Assembly: GCF_030929555.1 (NCBI RefSeq)
Contig: NZ_JAVFVT010000003.1
Coordinates: 62,001 to 126,000 of the forward strand
Direction: 5' to 3'
DNA length: 64,000 bases
Source: Paenibacillus sp. LHD-117
GTDB taxonomy: Bacteria > Bacillota > Bacilli > Paenibacillales > Paenibacillaceae
The notes below the pieces were generated by a model. That model did no database searches and was not told the origin of the DNA. It saw only the letters and a list, made by a program, of their open reading frames with translations. Made by a program: the position numbers and the translations under genes. Shown in pieces: positions 26,295 through 35,824 of this stretch (the stretch's first letter is position 1; each line of letters starts with the position of its first letter).

Positions 26295-28073
26295 ATGAAC
26301 AGCTTTCGCACGAGGCTGACGCTCATCATCATCGCAATGACTGCTCTATCGGTAACGGCTGCGGGTTTCTTGATGATGAAGACGTTCAAGGATAATCATA
26401 TCAGCGCGCTGGAAGACAATATGGTGCGGGAAATGCATCTGATTGCCAATAAGATGGAATGGCTGGAAGGCGATCCATCTGAGCAATACGTTTATTATAC
26501 GGAAGAAGCCGTTGAGCTTAAGGGATACACCGACGCCCGCATCACGTTCATACGCAGCGACGGCGTCGTCATCGGTGACTCCGATTACGATGCCCGGAAG
26601 ATGGACAATCACGCGACCCGCAAGGAAGTGAAGGATGCGTTCGAACACGGAATCGGCCAGTCCATCAGATCGAGCGACACGATCGGCGAGAGCTTGATCT
26701 ACGTTGCGATTCCGGTGGAAATGCCGGTTAGCGGCGACACGTACGTCATTCGGCTGTCAATGAGCTTGCAAGAGGTGGAAGGCAGCATCGATCAATTGAC
26801 GGTCGTGCTGATTGCCGGCCTGTGGATTCTGTGCGCCGTCGCCGCGCTGATCAGCTACCGGATCGCGCTTAGCTTGACGAGGCCGCTCGAGCAGATCACG
26901 AAAGTGGCCAAGCGCATCAAGAACATGGATTACCGCGCGCGGGTGAAGACGACGAAACAAGACGAGATCGGCGAGCTCGGAACGGCGATTAACGCCATGG
27001 CCGACAGCCTTCAAGTGCAGATGAGCCGCATCAAACAAAACGAGAGCCAGCTGGAGAGCGTTCTCGCGAACATGATCAACGGCGTCGTCATGATCGATGT
27101 AAACGGGCAAATCCTGCTTATGAACCGGAGGGCGGAGGAAGTGCTCGGCTTCTCCGCGCGCGAGCTAGTCGGCAGGCATTTCGCCGAAGCGAAGCAGCAG
27201 TACGAGCTTGCCCAGATCATTCAAGAGGCGCTGGACACGAGGGAGCATCTACGTGAAGAGATCACGTTCTACTTCCCGGAAGAACGATTGCTCGAGCTGA
27301 ACCTGGTGCCGGTTCACGAGAACGACGGCGGGGATTTCAGCGGCGTTCTGCTCGTGCTCCAGGACGTGTCCGCGATTCGTAGGTTGGAGCGGATGCGCAG
27401 CGAATTCGTCGCGAACGTATCCCATGAGCTGAAAACGCCGATCGCGGCGGTCAAAGGATTCGCGGAGACGCTGCTCGGCGGCGCCGTGAAGGACGAAGAA
27501 ACGGCCAGATCGTTTCTCCAAATCATTTTCGACGAGAGCGATCGACTGAATCGGCTAATTGGCGACATACTAGAGTTATCCAAGATCGAATCGAGAAGGG
27601 TGCCGCTCATCTTCTCTCCTGTCGAGATGGACGGCTTTATTGCCAAGACAGTTACACTTCTCGAATCGGAGGCGAAGCGCAAGGGCATCACGCTTGATCC
27701 AAACGTGGAATCGGGTTTGTACTTGGAGGCGGACGAAGACCGCTTGCGCCAAATCATGATGAACCTGCTCTCCAACGGCATTAACTACACGCCTGAGGGC
27801 GGACGCGTCGCGATTCGCATTCTTGCCCTTGGCGAAGACCATGTTCGGATTCAAATCAGCGATTCGGGCATCGGCATACCGAAGAAGGATCTGCCTCGCA
27901 TCTTCGAACGGTTCTACCGCGTGGACAAGGCCAGATCCCGCAGCTCAGGCGGAACGGGTCTCGGTTTGTCCATCGTGAAGCATCTCGTGGAGCTGCATAA
28001 AGGCACGATTTCGGTATCCAGCACGGTTGGCGTAGGCACGACGTTCACGATCGACCTGCCGGTCATCCAGTAG
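26295..28073 (+). CDS. PhoR-like sensor histidine kinase (TM-sensor-TM-HAMP-PAS-HisKA)
   Basis: 592 residues. Membrane helices at about 8-28 and 168-190, HAMP at about 190-245, PAS at about 250-365, HisKA with phosphoacceptor FVANVSHELKTP near residue 380, HATPase with NLLSNGINYTPEGG, DSGIGIPKKDLPRIFERFYR and GGTGLGLSIVKH. Length and domain order are those of Bacillus PhoR, the phosphate-starvation kinase. Nearby pst genes and polA-mutM-ytaF-coaE downstream (phoPR lies beside polA in Bacillus) support this, but here the kinase precedes the regulator, the reverse of the usual order. The start ATG has AAGGAGTG upstream. Confidence 0.88.
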   Translation: MNSFRTRLTLIIIAMTALSVTAAGFLMMKTFKDNHISALEDNMVREMHLIANKMEWLEGDPSEQYVYYTEEAVELKGYTDARITFIRSDGVVIGDSDYDARKMDNHATRKEVKDAFEHGIGQSIRSSDTIGESLIYVAIPVEMPVSGDTYVIRLSMSLQEVEGSIDQLTVVLIAGLWILCAVAALISYRIALSLTRPLEQITKVAKRIKNMDYRARVKTTKQDEIGELGTAINAMADSLQVQMSRIKQNESQLESVLANMINGVVMIDVNGQILLMNRRAEEVLGFSARELVGRHFAEAKQQYELAQIIQEALDTREHLREEITFYFPEERLLELNLVPVHENDGGDFSGVLLVLQDVSAIRRLERMRSEFVANVSHELKTPIAAVKGFAETLLGGAVKDEETARSFLQIIFDESDRLNRLIGDILELSKIESRRVPLIFSPVEMDGFIAKTVTLLESEAKRKGITLDPNVESGLYLEADEDRLRQIMMNLLSNGINYTPEGGRVAIRILALGEDHVRIQISDSGIGIPKKDLPRIFERFYRVDKARSRSSGGTGLGLSIVKHLVELHKGTISVSSTVGVGTTFTIDLPVIQ

Positions 28074-28197
28074 AGGATGTAGAAAAAGGGTTACCCCTTT
28101 CGAATGAAAACATGATAAAATGTTAACAAAGAATTAATTAACCTTATGCAACGCGAGGCATTATGCCGCCGCGTGCCGGGTTAGGTTGGAGGTCGAC

Positions 28198-28920
28198 ATG
28201 TCGCACAAAGTGCTCGTCATTGAAGACGAACCGACATTAGCAAGGTTATTGTCATACAATTTGACCCAAGAAGGCTACGAGACGACCGTTATCGACCATG
28301 GCAGCGAAGGGCTGCAGACGGCGCTTCAGCGTAGCTTTGACTTGATCATCTTGGATATTATGTTACCCGGCATGAACGGCTTCGAAGTGCTTAGCCGGTT
28401 GCGCCAGCATGGCGTTCGCACTCCCGTTATTATCTTGACCGCGCGCAACGCGGAAGAAGAGGTTGTCCAGGGGCTGAAGCACGGAGCGGACGACTATATT
28501 ACGAAGCCGTTCGGCGTGGCGGAGCTTCTCGCCCGCGTATCGGCCGTATTGCGTAGGACCCAGCAGGATGAGCCGGCTCCCGTCGTATCGAACGAGAAGG
28601 TGATTACGGTCGGCGAATTGTCGATTTACCCGGAGAAGTACGAAGTGGTCGTGAACGGCGAGCCGATACCGCTCCGCCCGAAGGAGTTCGAGGTGCTGCT
28701 CTATCTCGTGCAGCGGCCGGGAATGGTCATTACGCGCGACGATCTGATGAACGTCGTGTGGGGCTTCGATTACATCGGCGGTCAACGGACGGTCGACGTG
28801 CACGTCAGCTCGCTTCGCAAGAAGCTGGAGCTCGGGCAGCAGTCGGTGCAGATCGAATCGATCCGAGGCGTCGGTTATAAGCTAGTCATGCCAAAAAAGC
28901 TCGCAAGCCCTAAACTATAG
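28198..28920 (+). CDS. PhoP-like OmpR-family response regulator
   Basis: 240 residues from ATG at 28198 (GGAGGT 4 nt upstream; an in-frame TTG at 28186 precedes the ribosome site). A receiver domain with acidic pocket IEDE, phosphoacceptor Asp in LIILDIMLPG (about residue 54) and KPF Lys; a C-terminal winged helix (about 135-235) with LRPKEFEVLLYLVQ and RTVDVHVSSLRKKLE. It probably receives phosphate from the preceding kinase. The 124-bp gap between them contains TTAACA and TTAATT 11 bp apart (28123, 28134), a possible autoregulatory Pho half-box. Its target set may include the pst operon. Confidence 0.88.
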   Translation: MSHKVLVIEDEPTLARLLSYNLTQEGYETTVIDHGSEGLQTALQRSFDLIILDIMLPGMNGFEVLSRLRQHGVRTPVIILTARNAEEEVVQGLKHGADDYITKPFGVAELLARVSAVLRRTQQDEPAPVVSNEKVITVGELSIYPEKYEVVVNGEPIPLRPKEFEVLLYLVQRPGMVITRDDLMNVVWGFDYIGGQRTVDVHVSSLRKKLELGQQSVQIESIRGVGYKLVMPKKLASPKL

Positions 28921-28938
28921 GGGTTACGAGCTTTTTTT
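28893..28938. terminator. Bidirectional terminator overlapping the regulator's 3' end
   Basis: The left arm 28893-28910 encodes the last residues (KKLASPKL) of the regulator. The right arm 28920-28937 follows the stop and runs into seven T. An A-run at the left gives a T-run for the convergent AraC gene. Confidence 0.8.
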
Positions 28939-28973
28939 GTTTTCCTCGAAGAATAGCGAGGTTTCGCAAACCT

Positions 28974-29840
28974 TTATTGGCGTTGCCACGTCGACATCTT
29001 GCGCTGGAATTGTTTCGGGGAGCAGTCGTTGTATTTCTTGAACATCTTATAGAAATGGGCCATATTCGGCATGCCGATCTTCTCGCCAACCTCGGAGATG
29101 CTCAGATCCTTGGTAAGCAGAATACGTTCCGCCCACTTGACCTTCCGGTAATTGACGTATTCGGTGAAGGAAAGGCCGATCGTTTTTTTGAAATATTTGA
29201 CGAAGTAGTAATAGCTCATATTGGCAATCTTGCATACTTCCTCGACTTGGATCCGATCGGTCAAATGGTTCTCCACGTAATCGAGCACCGGCTTCAGGCG
29301 CACCTTATCGAAGTTGTCCTGCTCGACGAGCATTTTGCGCGTATCGTTCCTGAGCAGCAGGAGCAATATTTTTTTGATCAGAATGCTTGCCGCAAGCTCG
29401 TACCCCGTCGTCTTGTTCGTCGCTTCCTCCAAAATCCGGCTGATGCAGCTCGCGATCTCCGCTTTTACCTCCGCATTTTCCTCAAAAATATAATTCGCTT
29501 TGCTAAGCGGCGCATGCGTCGCCGAGAAATAACGGATATACGGAATGGAGCTATGGTCGAAGAACTGCTCCAGGTCGAACTGAAGCACGATGTAATCAAG
29601 ATCCTTGGCGCTTTTGTCGCGATGCAGCTCGGACGCGCCGATGACGACCAAGTCGCCGGGGCCGAGGTGGTAGCTGTCCTGCTCCAAATAAACGTCCAGA
29701 TTGCCCTTCAAGACGAGCAGCAGCTCCAGCTGCTTATGGTAATGCCAATTCGTATACCCCGACATGTACCTCTGAGTCTGGAATATTCGCACCGACAACA
29801 GCGGATTCTCGTATCGGACTTTCTCGTTAAATGCGTCCAT
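28974..29840 (-). CDS. AraC-family regulator with cupin sensor domain
   Basis: 288 residues. The N-terminal cupin-like domain (about 20-110: WHYHKQLELLLVLKGNLDVYLEQDSYHLGPGDLVVI) should bind a small effector, often a sugar. The C-terminal AraC double helix-turn-helix (about 190-285: RIQVEEVCKIANMSYYYFVKYFKKTIG and SISEVGEKIGMPNMAHFYKMFKKYNDCSPKQF) binds DNA. It is convergent with the PhoP-like gene and separated by a shared terminator; the ThrE-type genes follow upstream on the same strand, 20 nt away. Target genes cannot be told from the sequence. Confidence 0.88.
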   Translation of the reverse strand: MDAFNEKVRYENPLLSVRIFQTQRYMSGYTNWHYHKQLELLLVLKGNLDVYLEQDSYHLGPGDLVVIGASELHRDKSAKDLDYIVLQFDLEQFFDHSSIPYIRYFSATHAPLSKANYIFEENAEVKAEIASCISRILEEATNKTTGYELAASILIKKILLLLLRNDTRKMLVEQDNFDKVRLKPVLDYVENHLTDRIQVEEVCKIANMSYYYFVKYFKKTIGLSFTEYVNYRKVKWAERILLTKDLSISEVGEKIGMPNMAHFYKMFKKYNDCSPKQFQRKMSTWQRQ

Positions 29841-29860
29841 CGTTCCGACCTCCCGTCTTG

Positions 29861-30292
29861 TCAGCGTGCCGTTCGCCGTATGATTTGGTTGATGACTTCG
29901 GAGAAAATAAGGCCGATCGCGATCGCGCCCGAAATCATGAACGCCTTCACGGCGAGCTGCACGGCGGTATCGTATTGATCTTCGACGACATGCCTCATTG
30001 CGTCGTAAGCGAGGCCGCCTGGCACGAGCGGGATGATGCCCGCTACGCTGAAGATGATGATCGGCGTTTTGTAAAGCTTGGCGAAAAGCTGGCTAATGAC
30101 GGTGACCAAGAACGCGGCGATCAGCGTCGCTGGTATGACGTCCAGTCCCAGCTCTATGCCGGCGTAATAAACCATCCAGCCGGCCATGCCGACAAAGCCG
30201 CAGTGGACGAGCAGCCGAGTCGGCGAGTTGAATATGAATCCGAACAAGGCGGATGAGACGAAGCTCGTAACGAGCTGCGAGAAAATATCCAT
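29861..30292 (-). CDS. Threonine/serine exporter family, ThrE_2 half (YjjB-like)
   Basis: 143 residues with four or five membrane helices. The IPATLIAAFLVTVISQLFAK and AGIIPLVPGGLAYDAM segments are typical of the C-terminal half of ThrE exporters. In this organism the exporter is split, with the N-terminal half encoded by the adjacent gene 15 nt upstream. Together they should form a membrane exporter of small metabolites such as amino acids or dicarboxylates; the exact substrate is not visible. Confidence 0.85.
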   Translation of the reverse strand: MDIFSQLVTSFVSSALFGFIFNSPTRLLVHCGFVGMAGWMVYYAGIELGLDVIPATLIAAFLVTVISQLFAKLYKTPIIIFSVAGIIPLVPGGLAYDAMRHVVEDQYDTAVQLAVKAFMISGAIAIGLIFSEVINQIIRRTAR

Positions 30293-30307
30293 GACGAGAT
30301 CGAGCTC

Positions 30308-31063
30308 CTAATAAAAGATGGAAAGAATGGCCGCGATGCCGGAACCAACGGCGAAAGCGGTTAGGAACGCCTCGGCGCCCTTGGACAGCCCGGATACGAG
30401 GTGGCCGGCCATCAGGTCGCGCACGGCGTTCGTAATATGAAGGCCGGGCACAAGCGGCATGACAGAGCCGATGATGATTTTGTCCAGATCGTGACCGGCG
30501 CCGAGCTTGACAGCCAAGACCGACATGGTGCCGATCAGGAGCGCGGTCAGAAACTCGGCGAAAAACTTGATCGGTACGATCCGGTGCACGAATTGGAAAA
30601 ATAAAAAACCGAGTCCGCCTGTCACAAAGACGGGGAGGAAGTCTTGCCAGCTTCCCTGGAACATGATGAGGAAACAGCCGCTTGCGATGGCCGCCGCCAA
30701 AACCTTTAGACCGGTCGGATATTCATGCTTGACGGCATCCAATTCCTTCAGTAGGCGATAAGCTTCCCCCGGCTCCAATCGCCCGCTGCATATTCGCCTG
30801 GAAATATCGTTTACCATGGCCACTTTGCTGAGGTTGGTGTTTCGCTCCGAGATCCGGATCAGCCTCGTCACCTGAGACGCGCCGTCGATCGCGAAGATCA
30901 GCCCGGTTGGCGTCACGAAGCTATGGGATTGCTCGATGCCGAAAGCGGCCGCGATCCGGACCATCGTATCTTCCACGCGGTACGTCTCGCCGCCGTTCTG
31001 TAGGATGATCTTGCCGGCAAGCAGGCAGGTTTGGGTGATCAGATGCGTGTTCTCGTGCGTCAT
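30308..31063 (-). CDS. Threonine/serine exporter family, DUF1212 half (YjjP-like)
   Basis: 251 residues. The soluble N-terminal portion contains the ThrE signature ILQNGGETYRVEDTM and FVTPTGLIFAID; several membrane helices follow from about 120, including IIIGSVMPLVPGLHITNAVRDLMAGH. It pairs with the downstream small membrane subunit to make a split ThrE-type exporter. The ATG overlaps the upstream M20 gene's stop by 4 nt, so the three genes form one operon. Coupling to an amidohydrolase suggests export of a hydrolysis product, which is an inference. Confidence 0.87.
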   Translation of the reverse strand: MTHENTHLITQTCLLAGKIILQNGGETYRVEDTMVRIAAAFGIEQSHSFVTPTGLIFAIDGASQVTRLIRISERNTNLSKVAMVNDISRRICSGRLEPGEAYRLLKELDAVKHEYPTGLKVLAAAIASGCFLIMFQGSWQDFLPVFVTGGLGFLFFQFVHRIVPIKFFAEFLTALLIGTMSVLAVKLGAGHDLDKIIIGSVMPLVPGLHITNAVRDLMAGHLVSGLSKGAEAFLTAFAVGSGIAAILSIFY

Positions 31064-32244
31064 TTTGCCGTGGCCTCGCTCTGCCGCCGGAATTCGTCCT
31101 TGATGCCTGCGAGAAGCTTGCCGTCCGCCAACACGTCGTAGGCTGTCGCTGCGAGCATCTTGGCCCCGAAGATCATCCGGTCCAGTGCCTTCTCCGTCAT
31201 GGCCGCGTCGCGAAACGCTTCCGAATGGAGCATGAACCGCTCTTCGACGATCTTCACGTAAGGGTGGATCGCCGGGCAGCGGACCGATACGTTGCCGAGG
31301 TCTAAGGAGCCATGGTCCTTGCCGTTCTCGATCTCTTCCGGAGGGATGCCCGCCTCCCGAAGATTATTCATGAACACGGCCGACAGCGTCTCGTTCGTCA
31401 TCAGCTCGTCGTACGAATACTCATAGTTGCCGACGCGAAGCGTGCAGCCGGTCGCAAGAGCGGCCGCTTCCGCGCACTTCAGCACCTTGGCGGCCAGCTC
31501 GTTCGTGTAAGCTCTGGTCCCGGATCGTACGTAAAACTTCGCCGACGCATAGTCGGGAATAATATTCGGCGCCTTGCCGCCGTTGTCGATGATGCCGTGA
31601 ATGCGGGCGTCGCTCCGGGTCTGCTGGCGCAGCGCGTTCACGCTGCCGAAGAGCGCAAGCACCGCATCCAGCGCGTTCACGCCTTCATGCGGGCTAGCCG
31701 CGGCATGCGCGGCAACGCCGAAGTATTCGAACCGGATCGCATCGAGCGCCAGCGATTGGCCGGAGCGCTCGAAGCTGTGGTAGGGATGGGCCATCAGCGC
31801 GATGTCGCAATCGTCGAACAGTCCGGCTGCGGCCATTGGCACCTTCGCGCCTTTCGTCTCCTCCGCCGGCGTGCCGTACACGCGGATCGTCCCTCCGAAG
31901 CTTCCCGCAACTTCCTTCAGCCCGACGGCCGCCGCCGCGCTCATGGAGCAGATCAGGTGATGCCCGCAAGCGTGGCCCAGTCCTTCAAGCGCGTCGTATT
32001 CGCATAGGAACGCGACGACGGGACCTGGCTTGCTCGTATCGTATACGGCCAAGAAGGCGGTTTCAATCCCCAGCACGCCGCGCTCGATGCGGAAGCCTTG
32101 CCGTTCCAGCTCTTCGCATAACAATCCGGAGGCGAATACCTCCTCATGCCCAAGCTCTGGCCGATTGCCGATCTCGCGCGAGATGGCGCGGAAGATATCC
32201 GCCTTGTTATCTATGGTGTCCAACATCAATTGTTTGGCGTTCAT
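31060..32244 (-). CDS. M20-family amidohydrolase (AbgB-like)
   Basis: 394 residues. A metal-dependent peptidase/aminoacylase fold with ACGHHLICSMSAAAAVGL (metal His), GTPAEETKGAK (catalytic Glu pair) and a dimerisation domain at about 180-290 (AHAAASPHEGVNALDAVL). The nearest known group is p-aminobenzoyl-glutamate and related N-acyl amino acid hydrolases. Product release as a free amino acid would fit the co-transcribed ThrE-type exporter. A GGAGGATG site precedes the ATG. The substrate is unknown. Confidence 0.88.
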   Translation of the reverse strand: MNAKQLMLDTIDNKADIFRAISREIGNRPELGHEEVFASGLLCEELERQGFRIERGVLGIETAFLAVYDTSKPGPVVAFLCEYDALEGLGHACGHHLICSMSAAAAVGLKEVAGSFGGTIRVYGTPAEETKGAKVPMAAAGLFDDCDIALMAHPYHSFERSGQSLALDAIRFEYFGVAAHAAASPHEGVNALDAVLALFGSVNALRQQTRSDARIHGIIDNGGKAPNIIPDYASAKFYVRSGTRAYTNELAAKVLKCAEAAALATGCTLRVGNYEYSYDELMTNETLSAVFMNNLREAGIPPEEIENGKDHGSLDLGNVSVRCPAIHPYVKIVEERFMLHSEAFRDAAMTEKALDRMIFGAKMLAATAYDVLADGKLLAGIKDEFRRQSEATAK

Positions 32245-32347
32245 GCTTTCATCCTCCGATAATTAACGTTCCATGCATATCAGTTTATCATAATGCGCAT
32301 CAATATAGCGAAGGAAAACGACTACAAGACATCTACTCGTTCGACAT

Positions 32348-32375
32348 TTTACACTACGTTTACACTTCTTTGAAA
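32348..32375 (+). promoter_or_regulatory. Pho-box-like triple repeat before CBS-chemoreceptor gene
   Basis: TTTACA (32348), TTTACA (32359) and TTGAAA (32370) follow each other with exact 11-bp spacing. A TATAGT candidate -10 lies at 32396-32401. This predicts control by the PhoP-like regulator. Confidence 0.55.
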
Positions 32376-32445
32376 CGAGGATGATGAATTGGGCCTATAG
32401 TAGTGGGTAGATAGAAACGATTGCCATGGAAAAGGATGTGAGAAA

Positions 32446-33609
32446 GTGTCAGTTATTACGGCGGAGAAATCGGAGAACAGAGCGGCAGATGCAAGCGAAG
32501 TCATGGGGAGACAGGGAGACGAGTTGAAGTCGGTGTCCAGCAGTCTTATGATTCGCGACTACTTGAGAGAAGCGCCCATCGCGGAAGCAGCAATGAGCTG
32601 CAGAGAAATGTTGTCCATTTTCAAAAGAAACTCCGAGTGCGAGTGTATCGTCATTACGGACATCAAATCAATTCCGATCGGCCTCGCGATGCGCAACCGC
32701 TTTTATTACAAGCTGGGTCAGCGATTTAGCGCGGATCTTTTTTATGACAAGCCTGCCATTAAGCTGGCAAACGAGGAACCTCTAATTGTCGATGACAATA
32801 TGTCTCCTCAAGCGCTAATCGATTTGGCTCTGACAAGAGAAGGGGAAAAATTATACGATTGCGTCATTGTTACGACTAGAGGCAAGTTATCGGGCATTAT
32901 GACGATGGCGGATTTGCTTCAATTATCTCGAGACCTGCAGCAAGAATCCATGATGTCGCAGCTGCAGACCATCGAAACGGTCGGGAAGCGCGTCAAAGAA
33001 ATCGAAAAAGCGGTATCCGATGTTCTCGCTTCGACCAATGGCGGCGAAAAAATGTCTCTGGAGATGGTGGATCTTACGTTGTCGGGCAAAAACGAGTTGG
33101 ACAAAGTGAGAGAGGCATTCGATGATCTTGCATCCAATTCGGAGCAGCAAGAACAACGCATGCAGGAGCTGCAGAAGGAAGCGGGCGCAATCGGCGGCGT
33201 ATCCAAATTAATTAAAGAACTAGCCGAACAAAGCAACCTGCTCGCGATTAACGCTTCAATAGAAGCGGCAAGAGCAGGCGATCACGGCAAAGGATTTGCC
33301 GTCGTTGCTTCCGAGGTCATGAATCTTGCCAGCCAAACGAAGAAGTCGGCCGTCCAGATCTCGTCCATTACGGAATCCATCTTAAAGGCGATCGCCCAAA
33401 ACGCGGAGCTTGTCCATAACGGCCGTTCGGCCACGATATCCAGCGAATCTTTCGTGAAAGAAGCCGAAGGCGCATTTAATTCATTATTCCATGTAGCTGC
33501 CGATAATCGCGCCAGCGCGAAACATATCGGCGAACAGTCGCGGCAGGCCTACGAGCAGTCGCTTCAAGTCTCTCGCGATATCGGGGACCTTCACCGAAGC
33601 TTCATGTAA
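32446..33609 (+). CDS. Cytoplasmic CBS-pair chemoreceptor-like protein
   Basis: 387 residues from GTG at 32446 (AAAGGATGTGAG upstream). No membrane segment. Residues about 40-165 form a CBS-pair-like module ([60 protein letters not shown]). Residues about 225-387 carry a methyl-accepting chemotaxis signalling tip ([43 protein letters not shown]). CBS modules usually bind adenine nucleotides, so a soluble receptor for a nucleotide signal feeding CheA is inferred. A related CBS module occurs in the GGDEF protein on the other side of the pst operon. Confidence 0.85.
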   Translation: MSVITAEKSENRAADASEVMGRQGDELKSVSSSLMIRDYLREAPIAEAAMSCREMLSIFKRNSECECIVITDIKSIPIGLAMRNRFYYKLGQRFSADLFYDKPAIKLANEEPLIVDDNMSPQALIDLALTREGEKLYDCVIVTTRGKLSGIMTMADLLQLSRDLQQESMMSQLQTIETVGKRVKEIEKAVSDVLASTNGGEKMSLEMVDLTLSGKNELDKVREAFDDLASNSEQQEQRMQELQKEAGAIGGVSKLIKELAEQSNLLAINASIEAARAGDHGKGFAVVASEVMNLASQTKKSAVQISSITESILKAIAQNAELVHNGRSATISSESFVKEAEGAFNSLFHVAADNRASAKHIGEQSRQAYEQSLQVSRDIGDLHRSFM

Positions 33610-33636
33610 ATCGATAGAGCAAAACAGCCGAATTTT

Positions 33637-33690
33637 TTAACACGCAGTTTACAAAACGGGAATACCGCATTAACAATCGATTAGTAGTAT
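33637..33690 (+). promoter_or_regulatory. pst promoter with four-repeat Pho box
   Basis: Four hexamers with exact 11-bp period: TTAACA 33637, TTTACA 33648, GGAATA 33659, TTAACA 33670. A TAGTAT -10 candidate lies at 33685-33690, which puts the repeats at about -60 to -22 of the start site, as in PhoP-activated Bacillus promoters. There is no separate good -35. Confidence 0.75.
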
Positions 33691-33739
33691 AGAACATGTG
33701 AAGAGCAGCTGTTAGAAATTAATTAGAGGAGTGGTAGAG

Positions 33740-34750
33740 TTGGTAAAGAGCAAGGGTATCAAGGGGATCGTAACATTGGCGATGGCGGCATTGCTGGTAT
33801 TCACGGCAGCATGCGGCAACAATGCAAACAGTGGAACAAACACGGGTGCAAACGGCGGCAACAATACAGCGACAAACGCGCCTGCAACCGACGCACCTAC
33901 AGAAGAGCCAGCAGTTAAATTGTCCGGAGAAATCAAAGTAGACGGTTCCAGCACAGTGTTCCCGCTGACTGAAGCAGCTGCTGAAGAATTCGGCAAAGAA
34001 CATAAAGACGTTCGCGTTCCTGTCGGCGTATCCGGCACGGGCGGCGGTTTCAAACAATTCTGCGCAGGCGAAATCGCGATTGCCGACGCTTCCCGTCCGA
34101 TCAAAGACGAAGAAGCTGAAGATTGCAAAACTGCAGGCATCGAGTACACGGAATTGTCCGTAGCTTATGACGGATTGTCCGTTGTAGTCAGCAAAGATAA
34201 CGACTTTATCGACCACCTGACTGTCGAAGAGCTGAACAAGATCTTCGTGACAGGCAGCACGGTTAAAACTTGGAAAGACGTTCGCGACACTTGGCCGGCA
34301 GAAGAAATCGTTATGTTCTCGCCAGGTGCCGATTCCGGCACTTACGACTACTTCAACGAAGCCATCCTTGACAAAGCGGGCATCCGCAATGACATGATCA
34401 CGTTCAGCGAAGACGACAACACATTGGTTACAGGCGTATCCGGCAGCAAATTCGGCATCGGCTACTTCGGTTTTGCTTACTACGAAGAAAATGCTGACAA
34501 ATTGAAAGTCGTTCCAATCGACGGCGGCAACGGCCCGATCGAACCAACGTACGACACGATCAAGGACAGCACGTATGCTCCACTGTCCCGTCCGCTCTTC
34601 ATCTACGCGAACAACAAAGAGCTTGAGCGTCCTGAGGTGAAGGAATTCGTTAAATTCTACATTGCTAACATTGGTTCGATGGCTGGCGAAGTTGGTTACG
34701 TAGCCCTTCCGGACGAGAAGTACACGGAAGAAGCAGCTAAGATCCAATAA
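33740..34750 (+). CDS. pstS: Phosphate-binding lipoprotein PstS
   Basis: 336 residues from TTG at 33740, with AGAGGAG 8 nt upstream; the GTG at 33731 abuts the ribosome site and is rejected. Lipoprotein signal peptide ending LVFTAACG, an Asn/Thr/Gly-rich linker, then the PstS fold: [40 protein letters not shown] and [11 protein letters not shown], which line the phosphate site. It delivers phosphate to the PstCAB transporter. It is separated from pstC by a hairpin that probably lets the binding protein be made in excess. A Pho box precedes it. Confidence 0.95.
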   Translation: MVKSKGIKGIVTLAMAALLVFTAACGNNANSGTNTGANGGNNTATNAPATDAPTEEPAVKLSGEIKVDGSSTVFPLTEAAAEEFGKEHKDVRVPVGVSGTGGGFKQFCAGEIAIADASRPIKDEEAEDCKTAGIEYTELSVAYDGLSVVVSKDNDFIDHLTVEELNKIFVTGSTVKTWKDVRDTWPAEEIVMFSPGADSGTYDYFNEAILDKAGIRNDMITFSEDDNTLVTGVSGSKFGIGYFGFAYYEENADKLKVVPIDGGNGPIEPTYDTIKDSTYAPLSRPLFIYANNKELERPEVKEFVKFYIANIGSMAGEVGYVALPDEKYTEEAAKIQ

Positions 34751-34791
34751 GATTCGAAGCAAAGAGATACGCGTAACTACACTGGGTGACG

Positions 34792-34824
34792 AAAATGTGG
34801 TGTCTCGTGGGACATCACATTTTT
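34792..34824 (+). terminator. Hairpin attenuator between pstS and pstC
   Basis: A 13-bp stem (about 34792-34804 with 34811-34823, one G-T pair) followed by TTTT. It lies in the 122-bp pstS-pstC gap and could allow partial read-through. TTAACG (34838) and TAAACG (34849) follow with Pho-type 11-bp spacing. Confidence 0.65.
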
Positions 34825-34872
34825 CGCGCCGAGTATGTTAACGAATTGTAAACGTAAGAGGGAGGCAGCCGC

Positions 34873-35823
34873 ATGCCGAGCAATGCTTTGACAACGAAAG
34901 ATAAGGCAACAGCCGAACCGAAAAAACACAATCCGTTCAAAAACGAGCGAGTAAGCATGATGAATAAAGTGATGCCCGTACTCCTGTTTCTGTGCGCCAT
35001 TGTGTCCGTATTAACGACGATCGGAATCGTAGTAACCCTTGCTACCGAAACCTACCAATTCTTTAAAACGATACCTATATTCGATTTCTTATTCGGCACC
35101 AAGTGGTCGCCGCTAATCCCGCCGACTAGCTTCGGAATTCTGCCTTTGCTTGGCGGCACGATGTTGATTACCGTAATCGCTTGTCTTGTTGCGGTCCCGA
35201 TCGGGCTTGCAAGCGCGATTTATTTGTCCGAATACGCACCGAAGTCCGTACGTAAAGTCATTAAACCCATTCTTGAGGTGTTGGCCGGCGTTCCGACGAT
35301 CGTATATGGCTACTTCGCGCTGAGCGTAGTCACTCCGATCATTCAAACCGTATTCAACGGAACGGGCATATTCAATGCCTTGAGCGCGGGGATTGTCGTT
35401 GGCATCATGATTATTCCGATGGTCAGCTCGCTTAGCGAAGACGCGATGTCCGCGGTTCCTAGAACATTGCGCGACGGAGCTTACGCCTTGGGCGCAACGC
35501 GCTTTGAAGTCGCACTGAAGATTGTCGTTCCAGCCGCCTTCTCGGGCATCGTAGCATCCGCAGTTCTAGCCTTCTCGCGCGCGATCGGCGAAACCATGAT
35601 CGTGACGCTGGCTGCCGGTTCGACGCCGAACCTGACCGCCAATCCGCTTGAAAGCATCCAGACGATGACCGCCTATATTGTGCAAGTAAGCTTGGGCGAT
35701 ACGCCTCACGGCTCCGTGGAGTACGGCTCCATTTTTGCAGTCGGTATGACCTTGTTCGTCATTACTTTCCTGCTTAATATTCTTGCCCAGTATATAGCGA
35801 GACGATTCAGGGAGGAATACTAA
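34873..35823 (+). CDS. pstC: Phosphate ABC transporter permease PstC
   Basis: 316 residues, about six membrane helices after a 35-residue polar N-terminus. The ABC permease coupling region [20 protein letters not shown] and the later [21 protein letters not shown] loop contact PstB. It forms the membrane channel for high-affinity phosphate uptake with PstA. A GAGGGAGG site lies before the ATG. The pstA start follows the stop after one base. Confidence 0.95.
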   Translation: MPSNALTTKDKATAEPKKHNPFKNERVSMMNKVMPVLLFLCAIVSVLTTIGIVVTLATETYQFFKTIPIFDFLFGTKWSPLIPPTSFGILPLLGGTMLITVIACLVAVPIGLASAIYLSEYAPKSVRKVIKPILEVLAGVPTIVYGYFALSVVTPIIQTVFNGTGIFNALSAGIVVGIMIIPMVSSLSEDAMSAVPRTLRDGAYALGATRFEVALKIVVPAAFSGIVASAVLAFSRAIGETMIVTLAAGSTPNLTANPLESIQTMTAYIVQVSLGDTPHGSVEYGSIFAVGMTLFVITFLLNILAQYIARRFREEY

Positions 35824-35824
35824 T

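Noticed and set aside
33719-34762. 347-codon frame antisense to pstS
   Set aside because: Phe/Val/Cys-rich shadow of the pstS codon pattern; pstS is unambiguous.
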